Counted from the first letter of the stretch, positions 1 to 6,045 are shown. The stretch is 10,273 bases of DNA from Hyphomicrobiales bacterium (GCA_016210825.1 JACQTM010000071.1:1-10273); one strand, 5' to 3'. Notes: generated by a model from the sequence alone, not told the origin. Numbers and translations are program-made.

Positions 1-10
1 GCCATCTAGC

Positions 11-102
11 TCGTCATGCCCGGCCTTGTGCCGGGCATCCACGTCTTGGCAGATTTAAGTAAGAAAGACGTGGATGGCCGGGACGAAGCCCGGCCATGAC
101 GA
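11..102. repeat. Paired REP-like palindromic repeats in inverted orientation
   Basis: Two copies of a 37-38 bp GC-rich element (11-47 and 65-102) face each other across a 17-base AT-rich spacer. Each copy is itself a hairpin. The left has the perfect 9-bp stem ATGCCCGGC/GCCGGGCAT (16-24 with 30-38). The right has ATGGCCGGG/CCCGGCCAT (74-82 with 89-97). Both end in the same outer ACGTCTT segment, so the whole block can also fold as one long cruciform. The two copies differ at compensating stem positions, which shows that pairing is kept. Repeats beginning CGTCATGGCCGGGC are very frequent between genes in Bradyrhizobium-like genomes (known from memory, not searched). It may be a 3' end or terminator element of a gene left of the window. 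Confidence 0.8.
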
Positions 103-226
103 AAAAGCGAATCATTTTCAAGTCGTTAGAGAGAGCCCGAAAGAACTGGATGCATTTCCGGCCAGGCTCTCAGGATGAGGTGGCCGGGCGTCTCGAAGGA
201 TGGCGTGGAGTTGCCAGTGCCCTTGC

Positions 227-255
227 TTGCCGGTCGGCATGAAGCTCTTTATATG
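227..255 (+). promoter_or_regulatory. Candidate sigma-70 promoter of tRNA-Glu
   Basis: A -35 box TTGCCG (227-232) and a -10 box TATATG (250-255) are separated by exactly 17 bases. Each matches 4 of 6 consensus positions. Transcription would start near 262, leaving a leader of about 20 bases before the mature tRNA 5' end, a usual arrangement for a stable RNA gene. The TATATG is the only AT-rich stretch in the nearby upstream sequence. Confidence 0.5.
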
Positions 256-281
256 TCGCGGCGCATCGCAAGCAGCATCGC

Positions 282-357
282 GCGCCCTTCGTCTAGCGGT
301 CCAGGACGCCGCCCTTTCACGGCGGAAACAGGGGTTCGATTCCCCTAGGGCGCGCCA
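282..357 (+). tRNA. tRNA-Glu (anticodon TTC)
   Basis: A full 76-nt cloverleaf can be drawn. The acceptor stem GCGCCCT (282-288) pairs with AGGGCGC (347-353), followed by discriminator G354 and an encoded CCA (355-357). The anticodon stem CCGCC/GGCGG (309-313 with 321-325) encloses the 7-base loop CTTTCAC with anticodon TTC at 316-318. The T arm AGGGG/CCCCT (330-334 with 342-346) encloses the canonical TTCGATT loop. The D-arm sequence GTCTAG is typical of bacterial tRNA-Glu. It reads GAA and GAG codons and may also serve tetrapyrrole synthesis through the C5 pathway. The gene stands alone, converging on the thioesterase gene 20 bases downstream. Confidence 0.97.
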
Positions 358-377
358 GCGCGGCGTTTCCGAAAAAA

Positions 378-782
378 TCACCCCTTCAGCTTCGCCCGTA
401 CGCGCGTATCGAAGCGCGCGACATTGACCACGACGCGGTGCAACGCGCCGTCGCCGATCGGCTCCTTCTCATCGCGGGCTTCGACGCGGAATTCGAGCGT
501 GCGGCCATTGACCGCCAACAGCTCCGCGGTGGCGGAAATACGCATGCCGACCGGCGTCGCCGCGTAATGCTTTACTTCAAGCAACGTGCCGAGACTCTGG
601 TGGCCTATCGGCATCAGATGCTCGACGGCGTTCAGCGACGCCGCCTCCATCAAATTAATCATTGTCGGCGTCGCGAGCACGTGCACGCGTCCGCTGCCAA
701 CGCGCGGTGCGGTGTGCTCCTCGCCGACACTCAAGTCCGCCGAACCCTTAAGACCCGGCTGTAGCCGCGATAGATCGATCAT
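378..782 (-). CDS. FlK-like hotdog-fold thioesterase
   Basis: This 134-residue protein is a single hotdog domain of the fluoroacetyl-CoA thioesterase (FlK) type, which hydrolyses a small acyl-CoA to free acid and CoA in the cytoplasm. Residues corresponding to the FlK active site can be placed at the exact spacing: Thr38, Glu46 and His72 (FlK Thr42, Glu50, His76), plus Gly65 (FlK Gly69). They lie in the segments ATPTMINLMEAA and KHYAATP. The length is normal for the family (about 130-140). The start is ATG at 782, with a weak GAGG a few bases upstream. The gene stands alone between the convergent tRNA-Glu and a divergent secreted-protein gene. Most bacteria with such proteins never meet fluoroacetate, so the natural substrate is unknown; it could remove a toxic or dead-end acyl-CoA. 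The family call is firm and the substrate is open. Confidence 0.85.
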   Translation of the reverse strand: MIDLSRLQPGLKGSADLSVGEEHTAPRVGSGRVHVLATPTMINLMEAASLNAVEHLMPIGHQSLGTLLEVKHYAATPVGMRISATAELLAVNGRTLEFRVEARDEKEPIGDGALHRVVVNVARFDTRVRAKLKG

Positions 783-811
783 GACGCCTCATCAAAGCGG
801 ACATTGCAAAC

Positions 812-817
812 ATTGTA
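812..817 (-). promoter_or_regulatory. Possible -10 box of the thioesterase gene
   Basis: On the minus strand TACAAT reads from 817 to 812 and matches 5 of 6 bases of the -10 consensus, 29 bases before the ATG at 782. No convincing -35 box is seen at 16-18 bases; the nearest candidate, TTGGCG (843-838), is 20 bases away. The call rests on the -10 match alone. Confidence 0.3.
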
Positions 818-1001
818 AATTTACCAAGCGCCGATAGCGCCAATTTCGCATTAAACATCGTGGCGCGATTAACCAACGACCGGTCTTAATCTTGTTTGCG
901 CGCAGTACCAATGGGACGATGCTGTAGCAATTGACCCGCGCGCGGCGGCTCAGGATCGCTGCAGGGCGTTGGAAAATCGAACCTGAAAGCAAGGATCGGA
1001 C

Positions 1002-1595
1002 ATGATCAAGATCTCTTTGGCATGCAGCGCGCTCCTCACCGCCGTTGCGCTTGTGCCCGGTGCCGCGCTCGCGCAGGATGTGAGCGCTGCTGGATATTAT
1101 AAGCGCGGTTACGCCGCGCCGTATTATCGCAACGCCTATCGCGTGGCGTATCGTCCTCGCCTCGCGCGCTATTACGGTCCGCGATACGGCTATGCCAATC
1201 GCCCGGTGCGCGCTGCTGCCTATGCGGCAGCCACGGTGCCCTACTACACTTACAACTACGCCGCGCCAGCCTATAACGCGGTCGCGCCAGCCAACGGCTA
1301 CGGCTATTCCGGTTATGGCTATGCATCCGCGCCGGTTACCTACGGCTACCAGACCGTGACGGTGCAGACCAACGCCGTGCAGCAATACACGCAACCCCTG
1401 GGTGGCGCCTACTATGCCGCGCCGTCCTATTACGCAGCACCCGCTTACTCCGGCGGTTCCGGCTGCTGCGGTACATACTACTCAACTGGAGGGTCAGGCT
1501 GCTGCGGTTCGCGTTCCTATTACACTGCGGGTTACGCCCTACCGTTCCTCGGTTGGGGCTGGCGCGGTGGCTGCGGCGGCAGCTGGGGCTGCTGA
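1002..1595 (+). CDS. Secreted Tyr/Gly/Ala-rich protein with paired cysteines
   Basis: I do not recognise a named family. The 197-residue product begins with a clear Sec signal peptide: Lys3, a hydrophobic core to about residue 18, and a likely cut after ALA at residue 24. The mature part is low-complexity, with about 34 tyrosines in 173 residues, mostly as YY, GY and AY pairs. The C-terminal 50 residues carry six cysteines: two CC pairs inside two copies of GGSGCCG (151-157 and 163-169), then C191 and the terminal C197. An AAGGA (991-995) 6 bases before ATG is a good ribosome binding site. The composition suggests a disordered or sheet-forming envelope or surface protein, perhaps cross-linked through Tyr or Cys; that is inference. 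It stands alone, and long open frames on the other strand here are shadows. Confidence 0.8.
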   Translation: MIKISLACSALLTAVALVPGAALAQDVSAAGYYKRGYAAPYYRNAYRVAYRPRLARYYGPRYGYANRPVRAAAYAAATVPYYTYNYAAPAYNAVAPANGYGYSGYGYASAPVTYGYQTVTVQTNAVQQYTQPLGGAYYAAPSYYAAPAYSGGSGCCGTYYSTGGSGCCGSRSYYTAGYALPFLGWGWRGGCGGSWGC

Positions 1596-1624
1596 CGGTA
1601 AGCCGTATCAAATTCAACAAACTA

Positions 1625-1661
1625 ACCGCGGCTTTAGCGTGAAAAGCGCTCGAGCCGCGGT
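1625..1661 (-). terminator. Hairpin between convergent genes, possible terminator
   Basis: ACCGCGGCT (1625-1633) pairs perfectly with AGCCGCGGT (1653-1661), and an inner AGCG/CGCT pair extends the fold. It lies between the end of the secreted-protein gene (1595) and the last codons of the convergent ATPase gene, whose TAA is at 1634-1636. Read on the minus strand, the stem is followed by the T-rich stretch TAGTTTGTTGAATTTG, so it better suits termination of the minus-strand operon. There is no clean U run, hence moderate confidence. Confidence 0.4.
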
Positions 1662-2386
1662 GACGATCCAGCGGATCGATCGCCCGGATTCTCCACCACC
1701 CGTAGCACGCGGGATATTTCCCGAAACACCGCAAGCAGCCACGTACGGATCGCGTCGCGCGCCTCGAAGGAGAGGTCCGCGGGTGGCTGGCGCATGAATC
1801 CACTAAGCGACAGGCTCGAGTCGTCCACCGTGTTCGCCAAATACGGATCGAGCGGCGGGATATGCATGCGCAGATGGTGGTCGGCCAGCGCGCGATAGCC
1901 GACGCCACGCCGGTCGAATGGCTTGATCTCTCCGAGATACGGATTCTCGACCACGACGAAGGCGTAATCCTCAAGGCGCGCAAGCAACTGCCGTCCCGCC
2001 TCGAATGAATCCGGGTCGAGCGCCGGAATGTAGAACACCACCGGCTCGACGCCGCGCTCGCGCGCCTCGTGGAGATAATCGCTGCTGATCATGAGGTCGA
2101 AGAATTTCTTGAACGACCGGTGCGTGAGATCGACGACGCGCGCATTCGGCGAAGGCGCAGCGAGCGCCTCGAACAATCCAACCTGATCGGTGACGCGGTC
2201 GATGTCGATCGCGATCGCGTTCTTGGAAAAACAGCGCGACAGCGTGCGTTCGACCACATCGGTATCGAAGATCGCCGGCGTCTCGCCCGCGAGAATGAAA
2301 TTTTCGGCAAGCAGGCGGGCGAGAAGCGTCTTACCATCACGTCCGCGTGAGGATGTAACGATTGTCGCGAAGCTGATCCGCTGCAT
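1634..2386 (-). CDS. MinD/ParA-like P-loop protein with degenerate Walker A
   Basis: This 250-residue protein has the layout of a small MinD/ParA-type ATPase but is not a named member. The P-loop SRGRDGKT (residues 13-20) keeps the catalytic GKT, but Arg14 stands where the deviant Walker A signature lysine should be. IFDTD (Asp41) fits the Walker A' position and ARVVDLTHR (Asp86) the Walker B position. It is similar in plan to the product of the gene just upstream, and both end in RTWL-x2-VF-x-E (here 214-223). That supports tandem duplication followed by divergence. No membrane segment is seen; the last 20 residues are polar and probably loose. The start is ATG at 2386, 51 bases after the upstream stop, with only a G-rich stretch as ribosome binding site. 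It may be a partner or regulator of its paralogue rather than a full ATPase. Confidence 0.7.
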   Translation of the reverse strand: MQRISFATIVTSSRGRDGKTLLARLLAENFILAGETPAIFDTDVVERTLSRCFSKNAIAIDIDRVTDQVGLFEALAAPSPNARVVDLTHRSFKKFFDLMISSDYLHEARERGVEPVVFYIPALDPDSFEAGRQLLARLEDYAFVVVENPYLGEIKPFDRRGVGYRALADHHLRMHIPPLDPYLANTVDDSSLSLSGFMRQPPADLSFEARDAIRTWLLAVFREISRVLRVVENPGDRSAGSSPRLERFSR

Positions 2387-2437
2387 GATGGCCCCGTGCG
2401 GATCCCCAATGTCATCCCAAACGCGCTTGCCGCAGCG

Positions 2438-3172
2438 TCAGCTGCCCTGGGGCCCGGAAAGCCGATGGATTAGGTCGATTCGGTCGTATTCGGCAAACAC
2501 CTGCTTGAGCCAAGTCCGTACATAGCCGCGCAGCACCAGCGAGTAACTGCCCGGCTGGCCTTGCGCAGTCCTGTTGGCAATGAAAGTCGAAAACGGAATG
2601 CCCGCTAGTTCGACCTGCTCGTAAGCCATCTCGGTGAGCTTTGGGATGGAGATTTCGACGGCGTCCTTCGTCTTTTTAAAGTAGCTCTGATTGATCACCG
2701 GATCCCACTCGAAGAAGCTCGTCTCGTTGACGAAATTTTTCACCGCGAAATACGTTCCATTGACGCAATAGGGCATCACATCGTCAATTTCGTCGAGGGA
2801 GGCGACGGAAGCCCCGAGTACGTGAAAGAGGCCGAAAGTAAATTCGCCCGCACGCACGGCATCGAAGAAGCCGACATCCTCGAACGCCTTGAGCGTACCG
2901 GACAAGAGACCGGCGCGAATGTCGATGACGCTGATTTTAACCTCAGTCGCGTTGAGTGTGTCGAGAATCTTGATCTGGTCAGGCGTCGTCGTGATATCCA
3001 CGATCTCGGTTTGAGGGGGGTGGAAACGCTTAAGCGTCCCGCGCGGAAACTCGGCGTCGAAGGCACGAGCCGGCATGTTGCGCGCGGCAAAATAATCGAG
3101 GACTGTCCGCGCTAGCGTCGTCTTGCCTACTCCGCCCTTGTCAGCGCCAATGATGAGAACCGCTGGCTTCAT
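2438..3172 (-). CDS. MinD/ParA-family P-loop ATPase
   Basis: The protein starts with a canonical deviant Walker A, DKGGVGKTT, whose signature lysine is the hallmark of the MinD/ParA/ArsA group of dimerising ATPases. An Asp in RAFDAEFPRG fits the Walker A' position and ISVIDIRAG the Walker B region. The rest does not recall classical ParA, MinD, MipZ or Soj, and no ParB-like gene or parS site is nearby, so chromosome partitioning is not supported. The product has 244 residues from the ATG at 3172. A GTG at 3181 would add three residues, but the ribosome-binding sequence GGGGGTGAG is well placed only for the ATG. It is the first gene of an operon with a degenerate paralogue. A heterodimer that moves or positions some cargo is possible but is inference. 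Confidence 0.75.
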   Translation of the reverse strand: MKPAVLIIGADKGGVGKTTLARTVLDYFAARNMPARAFDAEFPRGTLKRFHPPQTEIVDITTTPDQIKILDTLNATEVKISVIDIRAGLLSGTLKAFEDVGFFDAVRAGEFTFGLFHVLGASVASLDEIDDVMPYCVNGTYFAVKNFVNETSFFEWDPVINQSYFKKTKDAVEISIPKLTEMAYEQVELAGIPFSTFIANRTAQGQPGSYSLVLRGYVRTWLKQVFAEYDRIDLIHRLSGPQGS

Positions 3173-3248
3173 ATCACTCACCCCCGCAATTACCGACTAA
3201 CGCCACAGCACGTTCCTTGGCGCCGCCCCATGATCCACTGCACGCCTG

Positions 3249-3273
3249 ATTGGGATATCCCCGGCGTCCCAAT
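3249..3273. promoter_or_regulatory. Inverted repeat upstream of the ATPase operon
   Basis: ATTGGGA (3249-3255) and TCCCAAT (3267-3273) form a perfect 7-bp inverted repeat around 11 bases. The left arm also overlaps a 10-bp palindrome, GGGATATCCC (3252-3261). It lies about 76 bases before the ATPase ATG at 3172, where an operator or promoter element would be expected. No matching regulator is visible. Confidence 0.3.
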
Positions 3274-3413
3274 ATTCTCACCGAAATGTCCGGAGAGTGC
3301 GAAATAACGAGCACGAGCGCAGGGATTACCACCCCCCATTCGGCGGCAAGATCGGCGTCACCATACATAACCCCGGGTTCCCTCGCTAGAGGCTGGACAC
3401 GCCCCATGCCTAT

Positions 3414-3438
3414 GGAACTTTAGGTGAAATCCGGCGTT
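3414..3438 (+). promoter_or_regulatory. EcfG-type general stress response promoter
   Basis: GGAAC (3414-3418) and CGTT (3435-3438) are separated by exactly 16 bases. This is a full match to the GGAAC-N16/17-CGTT promoter recognised by EcfG, the alphaproteobacterial general stress sigma factor controlled by PhyR/NepR. Transcription would start near 3445, leaving a leader of about 25 bases that includes the ribosome binding site of the 34-residue gene at 3470. I looked for other GGAAC/CGTT pairs at this spacing on both strands and saw none. Confidence 0.65.
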
Positions 3439-3469
3439 AGGCCCGCAATCCAGATGCAGGAACGAACCG

Positions 3470-3574
3470 ATGATCCTCCATAGCGGACATGGGGTATCGC
3501 ACTTCGATCCGGTTGCCGTTGCGATCATGTTGCTCGGCATCACCGCCGTGGCCATCTTGGCAATCGCGTTCTGA
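3470..3574 (+). CDS. Small single-pass membrane protein, 34 residues
   Basis: An open frame from ATG 3470 to TGA 3572-3574 encodes 34 residues. The N-terminal 14 residues are short and polar with three histidines (H4, H7, H11) ending in FDP. Residues 15-34 are one continuous hydrophobic helix, beginning VAVAIMLLGITA, and the chain ends in Phe directly after it. Three things support a real gene: AGGA (3458-3461) 8 bases before the ATG, a stress-type promoter at 3414-3438, and a sensible membrane topology. It is shorter than usual annotation cut-offs. I recognise no family. Inner-membrane stress proteins of this size are common in bacteria and often modulate a larger membrane partner; that role here is inference. 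The transglycosylase gene starts 120 bases later on the same strand. Confidence 0.65.
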   Translation: MILHSGHGVSHFDPVAVAIMLLGITAVAILAIAF

Positions 3575-3694
3575 GGCACACCATCCCGTCCTGTCCGCGC
3601 TATCTGAGCCGATTTGCCGCTACGGCGATAACCACGCCCCCTCGTCGATGCCGCCTAGGATTGGCGCAGCGGACGCAATCGCTACACTGGGCTC

Positions 3695-4942
3695 ATGCTT
3701 GCGAATCTCCTTGACCTCAGTTTGACGCGTCGCGCGTGGCTGCGGGCAGCAATCGCCGCGCCTGTGTTCATCGGACCCGCGCGTAGCGCGGTCGCCCAAT
3801 CGGCCAGTCAGCCGTTTGAGAAATGGGTTGCGAGTTTTCGCCCACGCGCATTGGCGCGCGGGGTTTCCGCGCAGACCTACGATCGCGTGATGGCCGGTCT
3901 CAAGCCGGACATTTCAGTCTATACCGCGATCCGCAGCCAGCCGGAGTTTCGCGAGGCGCTTTGGCAATATCTCTTTCGCCGCGTCTCCGACTGGCGCATC
4001 GCCGTCGGCCGTGAGCGCGCGAAAGAGCATGCAAGCCTGCTGACGCGCATCGAGCGCGACTATGGCATAGCACCGACGATGCTACTCGGCTTGTGGGGGA
4101 TGGAATCCGCCTTCGGCGATCCCGACGTGCAGAAGAACCACATGCGCCCGGTAATGCCGGCCCTCGTGGCTCTTGCCTACGGCGAACCGCGCCGCCGTCC
4201 CTATTGGGAGAAGGAATTGCTCAACGCGCTTGTCATTATCGAGCGCGGCTGGAGCAATCCGGCCGAGATGCGCGGTTCATGGGCGGGCGCCATGGGACAT
4301 ACGCAATGGATGCCGGAGGTTTGGCTCAATATCGGCATCGACTATGACGGCGATGGCCGCATCAACCCGTTTGGTAAACCCGATGACGCGCTTGCCGGCA
4401 CCGCGCGCTATCTCGTCGAGCGCGGCAAATACCGGCGCGGCGAACATTGGGGCTGCGAGGTTAAGCTGCCGGCCGGCTTCAAGGCCGGCGACGCTGCACG
4501 CAACTATTCCGCATGGGGCGCGCTCAAAGTCGCGCGCGCGGACGGCAAACCATTCGCGGAACCCAACGTCTCGGTCCGCCTGTGGGTACCGGTGCCGGGG
4601 GGGCCTGTATTCCTCGTCGGACAGAATTTCTATGCGATCCGCAGTTACAATCCCTCGATGAGCTACACGCTTGCGATCTGCCATCTCGCCGATCGTATCG
4701 CCGGCGCCGGCCCATTCGTTCAACCATTCCCCGGCGCCGAGGAACGCATCCCAACACTTGCCGAGATCCAGGAAATTCAGCGCCGGCTGACGGCGGTTGG
4801 CTTCGACACCGGTGGCACCGATGGCCGCATCGGCGGCGATACCATGCGCGCGGTCGTTGCCTACCAGCGCAAAGTCGGCATGGTGCCCGCGGACGGCTAC
4901 GCCGGTCTGAAATTGCTCGCGCGATTACGCCAAGGTTCTTGA
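3695..4942 (+). CDS. MltB-family lytic murein transglycosylase with peptidoglycan-binding domain
   Basis: This enzyme cleaves the MurNAc-GlcNAc bond of peptidoglycan in the periplasm, forming 1,6-anhydro-MurNAc ends. The 415 residues start with a twin-arginine-like signal (TRRAWLRA, 11-18) and a probable cut after AVA at residue 34, so folded export by Tat is possible. There is no lipobox, so it is a soluble form unlike E. coli MltB. The catalytic domain (about 40-330) has Glu137 in LGLWGMESAFGD and the family segment GSWAGAMGHTQWMP (194-207). DYDGDGRIN (217-225) matches the EF-hand-like calcium loop of Slt35. Residues from about 350 to the end form a PG_binding_1 domain. The ATG at 3695 lacks a clear ribosome binding site. 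The stop lies three bases from that of the convergent LysR gene. Confidence 0.93.
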   Translation: MLANLLDLSLTRRAWLRAAIAAPVFIGPARSAVAQSASQPFEKWVASFRPRALARGVSAQTYDRVMAGLKPDISVYTAIRSQPEFREALWQYLFRRVSDWRIAVGRERAKEHASLLTRIERDYGIAPTMLLGLWGMESAFGDPDVQKNHMRPVMPALVALAYGEPRRRPYWEKELLNALVIIERGWSNPAEMRGSWAGAMGHTQWMPEVWLNIGIDYDGDGRINPFGKPDDALAGTARYLVERGKYRRGEHWGCEVKLPAGFKAGDAARNYSAWGALKVARADGKPFAEPNVSVRLWVPVPGGPVFLVGQNFYAIRSYNPSMSYTLAICHLADRIAGAGPFVQPFPGAEERIPTLAEIQEIQRRLTAVGFDTGGTDGRIGGDTMRAVVAYQRKVGMVPADGYAGLKLLARLRQGS

Positions 4943-4945
4943 CAC

Positions 4946-5893
4946 TCAGGTAACCGCCGCGCCTTGCGCCATCCGCGGCGCTTCGTGATTGAGATCTCGG
5001 GCCGCGATCCAGTTGATTAAGAAATCGACGAAGACTTGCACTTTTTGCGGGACGACGGCTGAGCGCGGATAGACCGCGAGCAGCGGCCGGGACGGAACTT
5101 TGTAGCGCGGCAATACGGACACAAGACTACCCGCGGCGAGATCGCCGGCGACGCAATAGCGCGGCATCAGGGCGATTCCCAATCCGGCAAGCGCCGCCTT
5201 GCGCAAAACCAGCGCGCTGTTTGAGAAGAACGATCCCTTGACCTTTACCGAATGCCGGCCTTTTGGACCGCCGAAGTTCCAAATGCGATCGTTCGCCACG
5301 ACGTTGGTGTGAACGAGGCAGGAATGGCGGGCGAGGTCCGCGGGCGTCACCGGCTTCCCCTCGCGCGCCAAATAGTCCGCCGACGCGCAAACCACCCAAT
5401 CGAGAAACCCGATTTGACGGGTGACAACGGACGCGTTTCGTATCGCCGACACGCGAAGCGCAAGATCGATTCCTTTTTCCGCAAAATCGTACGTCCGGAA
5501 AGATACATCCTCGAGCACGATCGATAAGCGAAGCCGCGGTTGCGTCCGCGCAAACGCGATGACCGCATCGGATATATGTACCGCGCCGAACGATTTCGGC
5601 GCCGCCAGGGTGAGCGTGCCGACCGGCTCGACGCGCGTGCGAACGATTGAGCGCTCGTTGCTCTCCATGTCGCGAAACAGGCGCTCGCAGAAGCCGAGAT
5701 AGACGTCGCCTTCTTCAGTCAAGTTCAGCGAACGGGTCGAGCGATTGAGCAGACGCACGCCGAGGCGGGATTCGAGCTCGCTGACGTGACGCGATACCAG
5801 CGCCCGCGACAATCCGAGTTGATTTGCGGCGATGGTGAAGCTGCCCGCGCGCACGACGCGAACGAAACTTTCCATGGTGCGGAAACGATCCAT
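4946..5893 (-). CDS. LysR-family transcriptional regulator
   Basis: This is a 315-residue LysR-type regulator. An N-terminal winged helix-turn-helix (about residues 4-62) contains SFTIAANQLGLSRALVSRHV and ends in the usual LNLTEEG. A linker helix (about 62-88) and a two-lobed effector domain (about 90-295) follow. It is related to the large LTTR subgroup that includes CrgA and DsdC-like proteins of unknown ligand. I chose ATG 5893; an upstream TTG at 5926 would add 11 residues and place a perfect operator-like dyad (5905-5927) inside the coding region, which argues against it. The gene is divergent from the thiamine-diphosphate enzyme/ABC operon, the classic layout for a regulator that represses itself and activates its neighbour with a pathway metabolite as inducer. 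The family is certain; target and ligand are inference. Confidence 0.93.
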   Translation of the reverse strand: MDRFRTMESFVRVVRAGSFTIAANQLGLSRALVSRHVSELESRLGVRLLNRSTRSLNLTEEGDVYLGFCERLFRDMESNERSIVRTRVEPVGTLTLAAPKSFGAVHISDAVIAFARTQPRLRLSIVLEDVSFRTYDFAEKGIDLALRVSAIRNASVVTRQIGFLDWVVCASADYLAREGKPVTPADLARHSCLVHTNVVANDRIWNFGGPKGRHSVKVKGSFFSNSALVLRKAALAGLGIALMPRYCVAGDLAAGSLVSVLPRYKVPSRPLLAVYPRSAVVPQKVQVFVDFLINWIAARDLNHEAPRMAQGAAVT

Positions 5894-5904
5894 GCGCGTA
5901 TCCA

Positions 5905-5927
5905 ATTGTTGATTTTTATGCAACAAT
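5905..5927. promoter_or_regulatory. LysR-type operator (T-N11-A dyad)
   Basis: ATTGTTG (5905-5911) and CAACAAT (5921-5927) are perfect inverted 7-mers around a 9-base AT-rich centre. T5910 and A5922 give the T-N11-A spacing typical of LysR-family recognition sites. The dyad sits 12 bases before the regulator's ATG and about 119 bases before the divergent operon start, so binding could block the regulator's own transcription and position it for activation of the operon. Confidence 0.6.
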
Positions 5928-5949
5928 GCCGTTCGGATTTAGCGGCTTC

Positions 5950-5959
5950 TTTGCGCAAA
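5950..5959. promoter_or_regulatory. Palindrome TTTGCGCAAA, possible second regulator site
   Basis: A perfect 10-bp palindrome lies about 38 bases from the centre of the LysR-type dyad, between it and the operon start. LysR regulators often use a second, weaker activation site near the -35 region at about this distance. A poor -10 candidate, TATGCT (5970-5975), follows. Support is positional only. Confidence 0.25.
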
Positions 5960-6045
5960 TGTCAAAGTCTATGCTGCGCCGAACCGAGCGTCCCATTTCG
6001 TAGGGCGTTACGGGTGAACCGATTCATTGGGAGGATGGATAGACC

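Noticed and set aside
282..357. tRNA-Glu as an island attachment site
   Set aside because: No second copy of the tRNA 3' end, integrase or other mobility gene is seen in the window.
851..889. TTAA motifs resembling CtrA sites
   Set aside because: Spacings are 14 and 13 bases, not the required 7, and no full TTAA-N7-TTAA is present.
792..1394. A 200-residue minus-strand frame opposite the secreted protein
   Set aside because: It is a shadow of the repetitive Tyr/Ala/Gly codons; the plus-strand gene has a signal peptide and a good ribosome binding site.
3199..3216. Minus-strand GGAAC and CGTT upstream of the ATPase operon
   Set aside because: The boxes are only 9 bases apart, far from the 16-17 needed for an EcfG promoter.
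3174..3407. A 77-residue minus-strand frame ending one base before the ATPase ATG
   Set aside because: It is placed as if coupled to the operon, but it has no ribosome binding site, its third-position GC is low compared with its neighbours, and it has no recognisable domain. The region is better explained as upstream control sequence.
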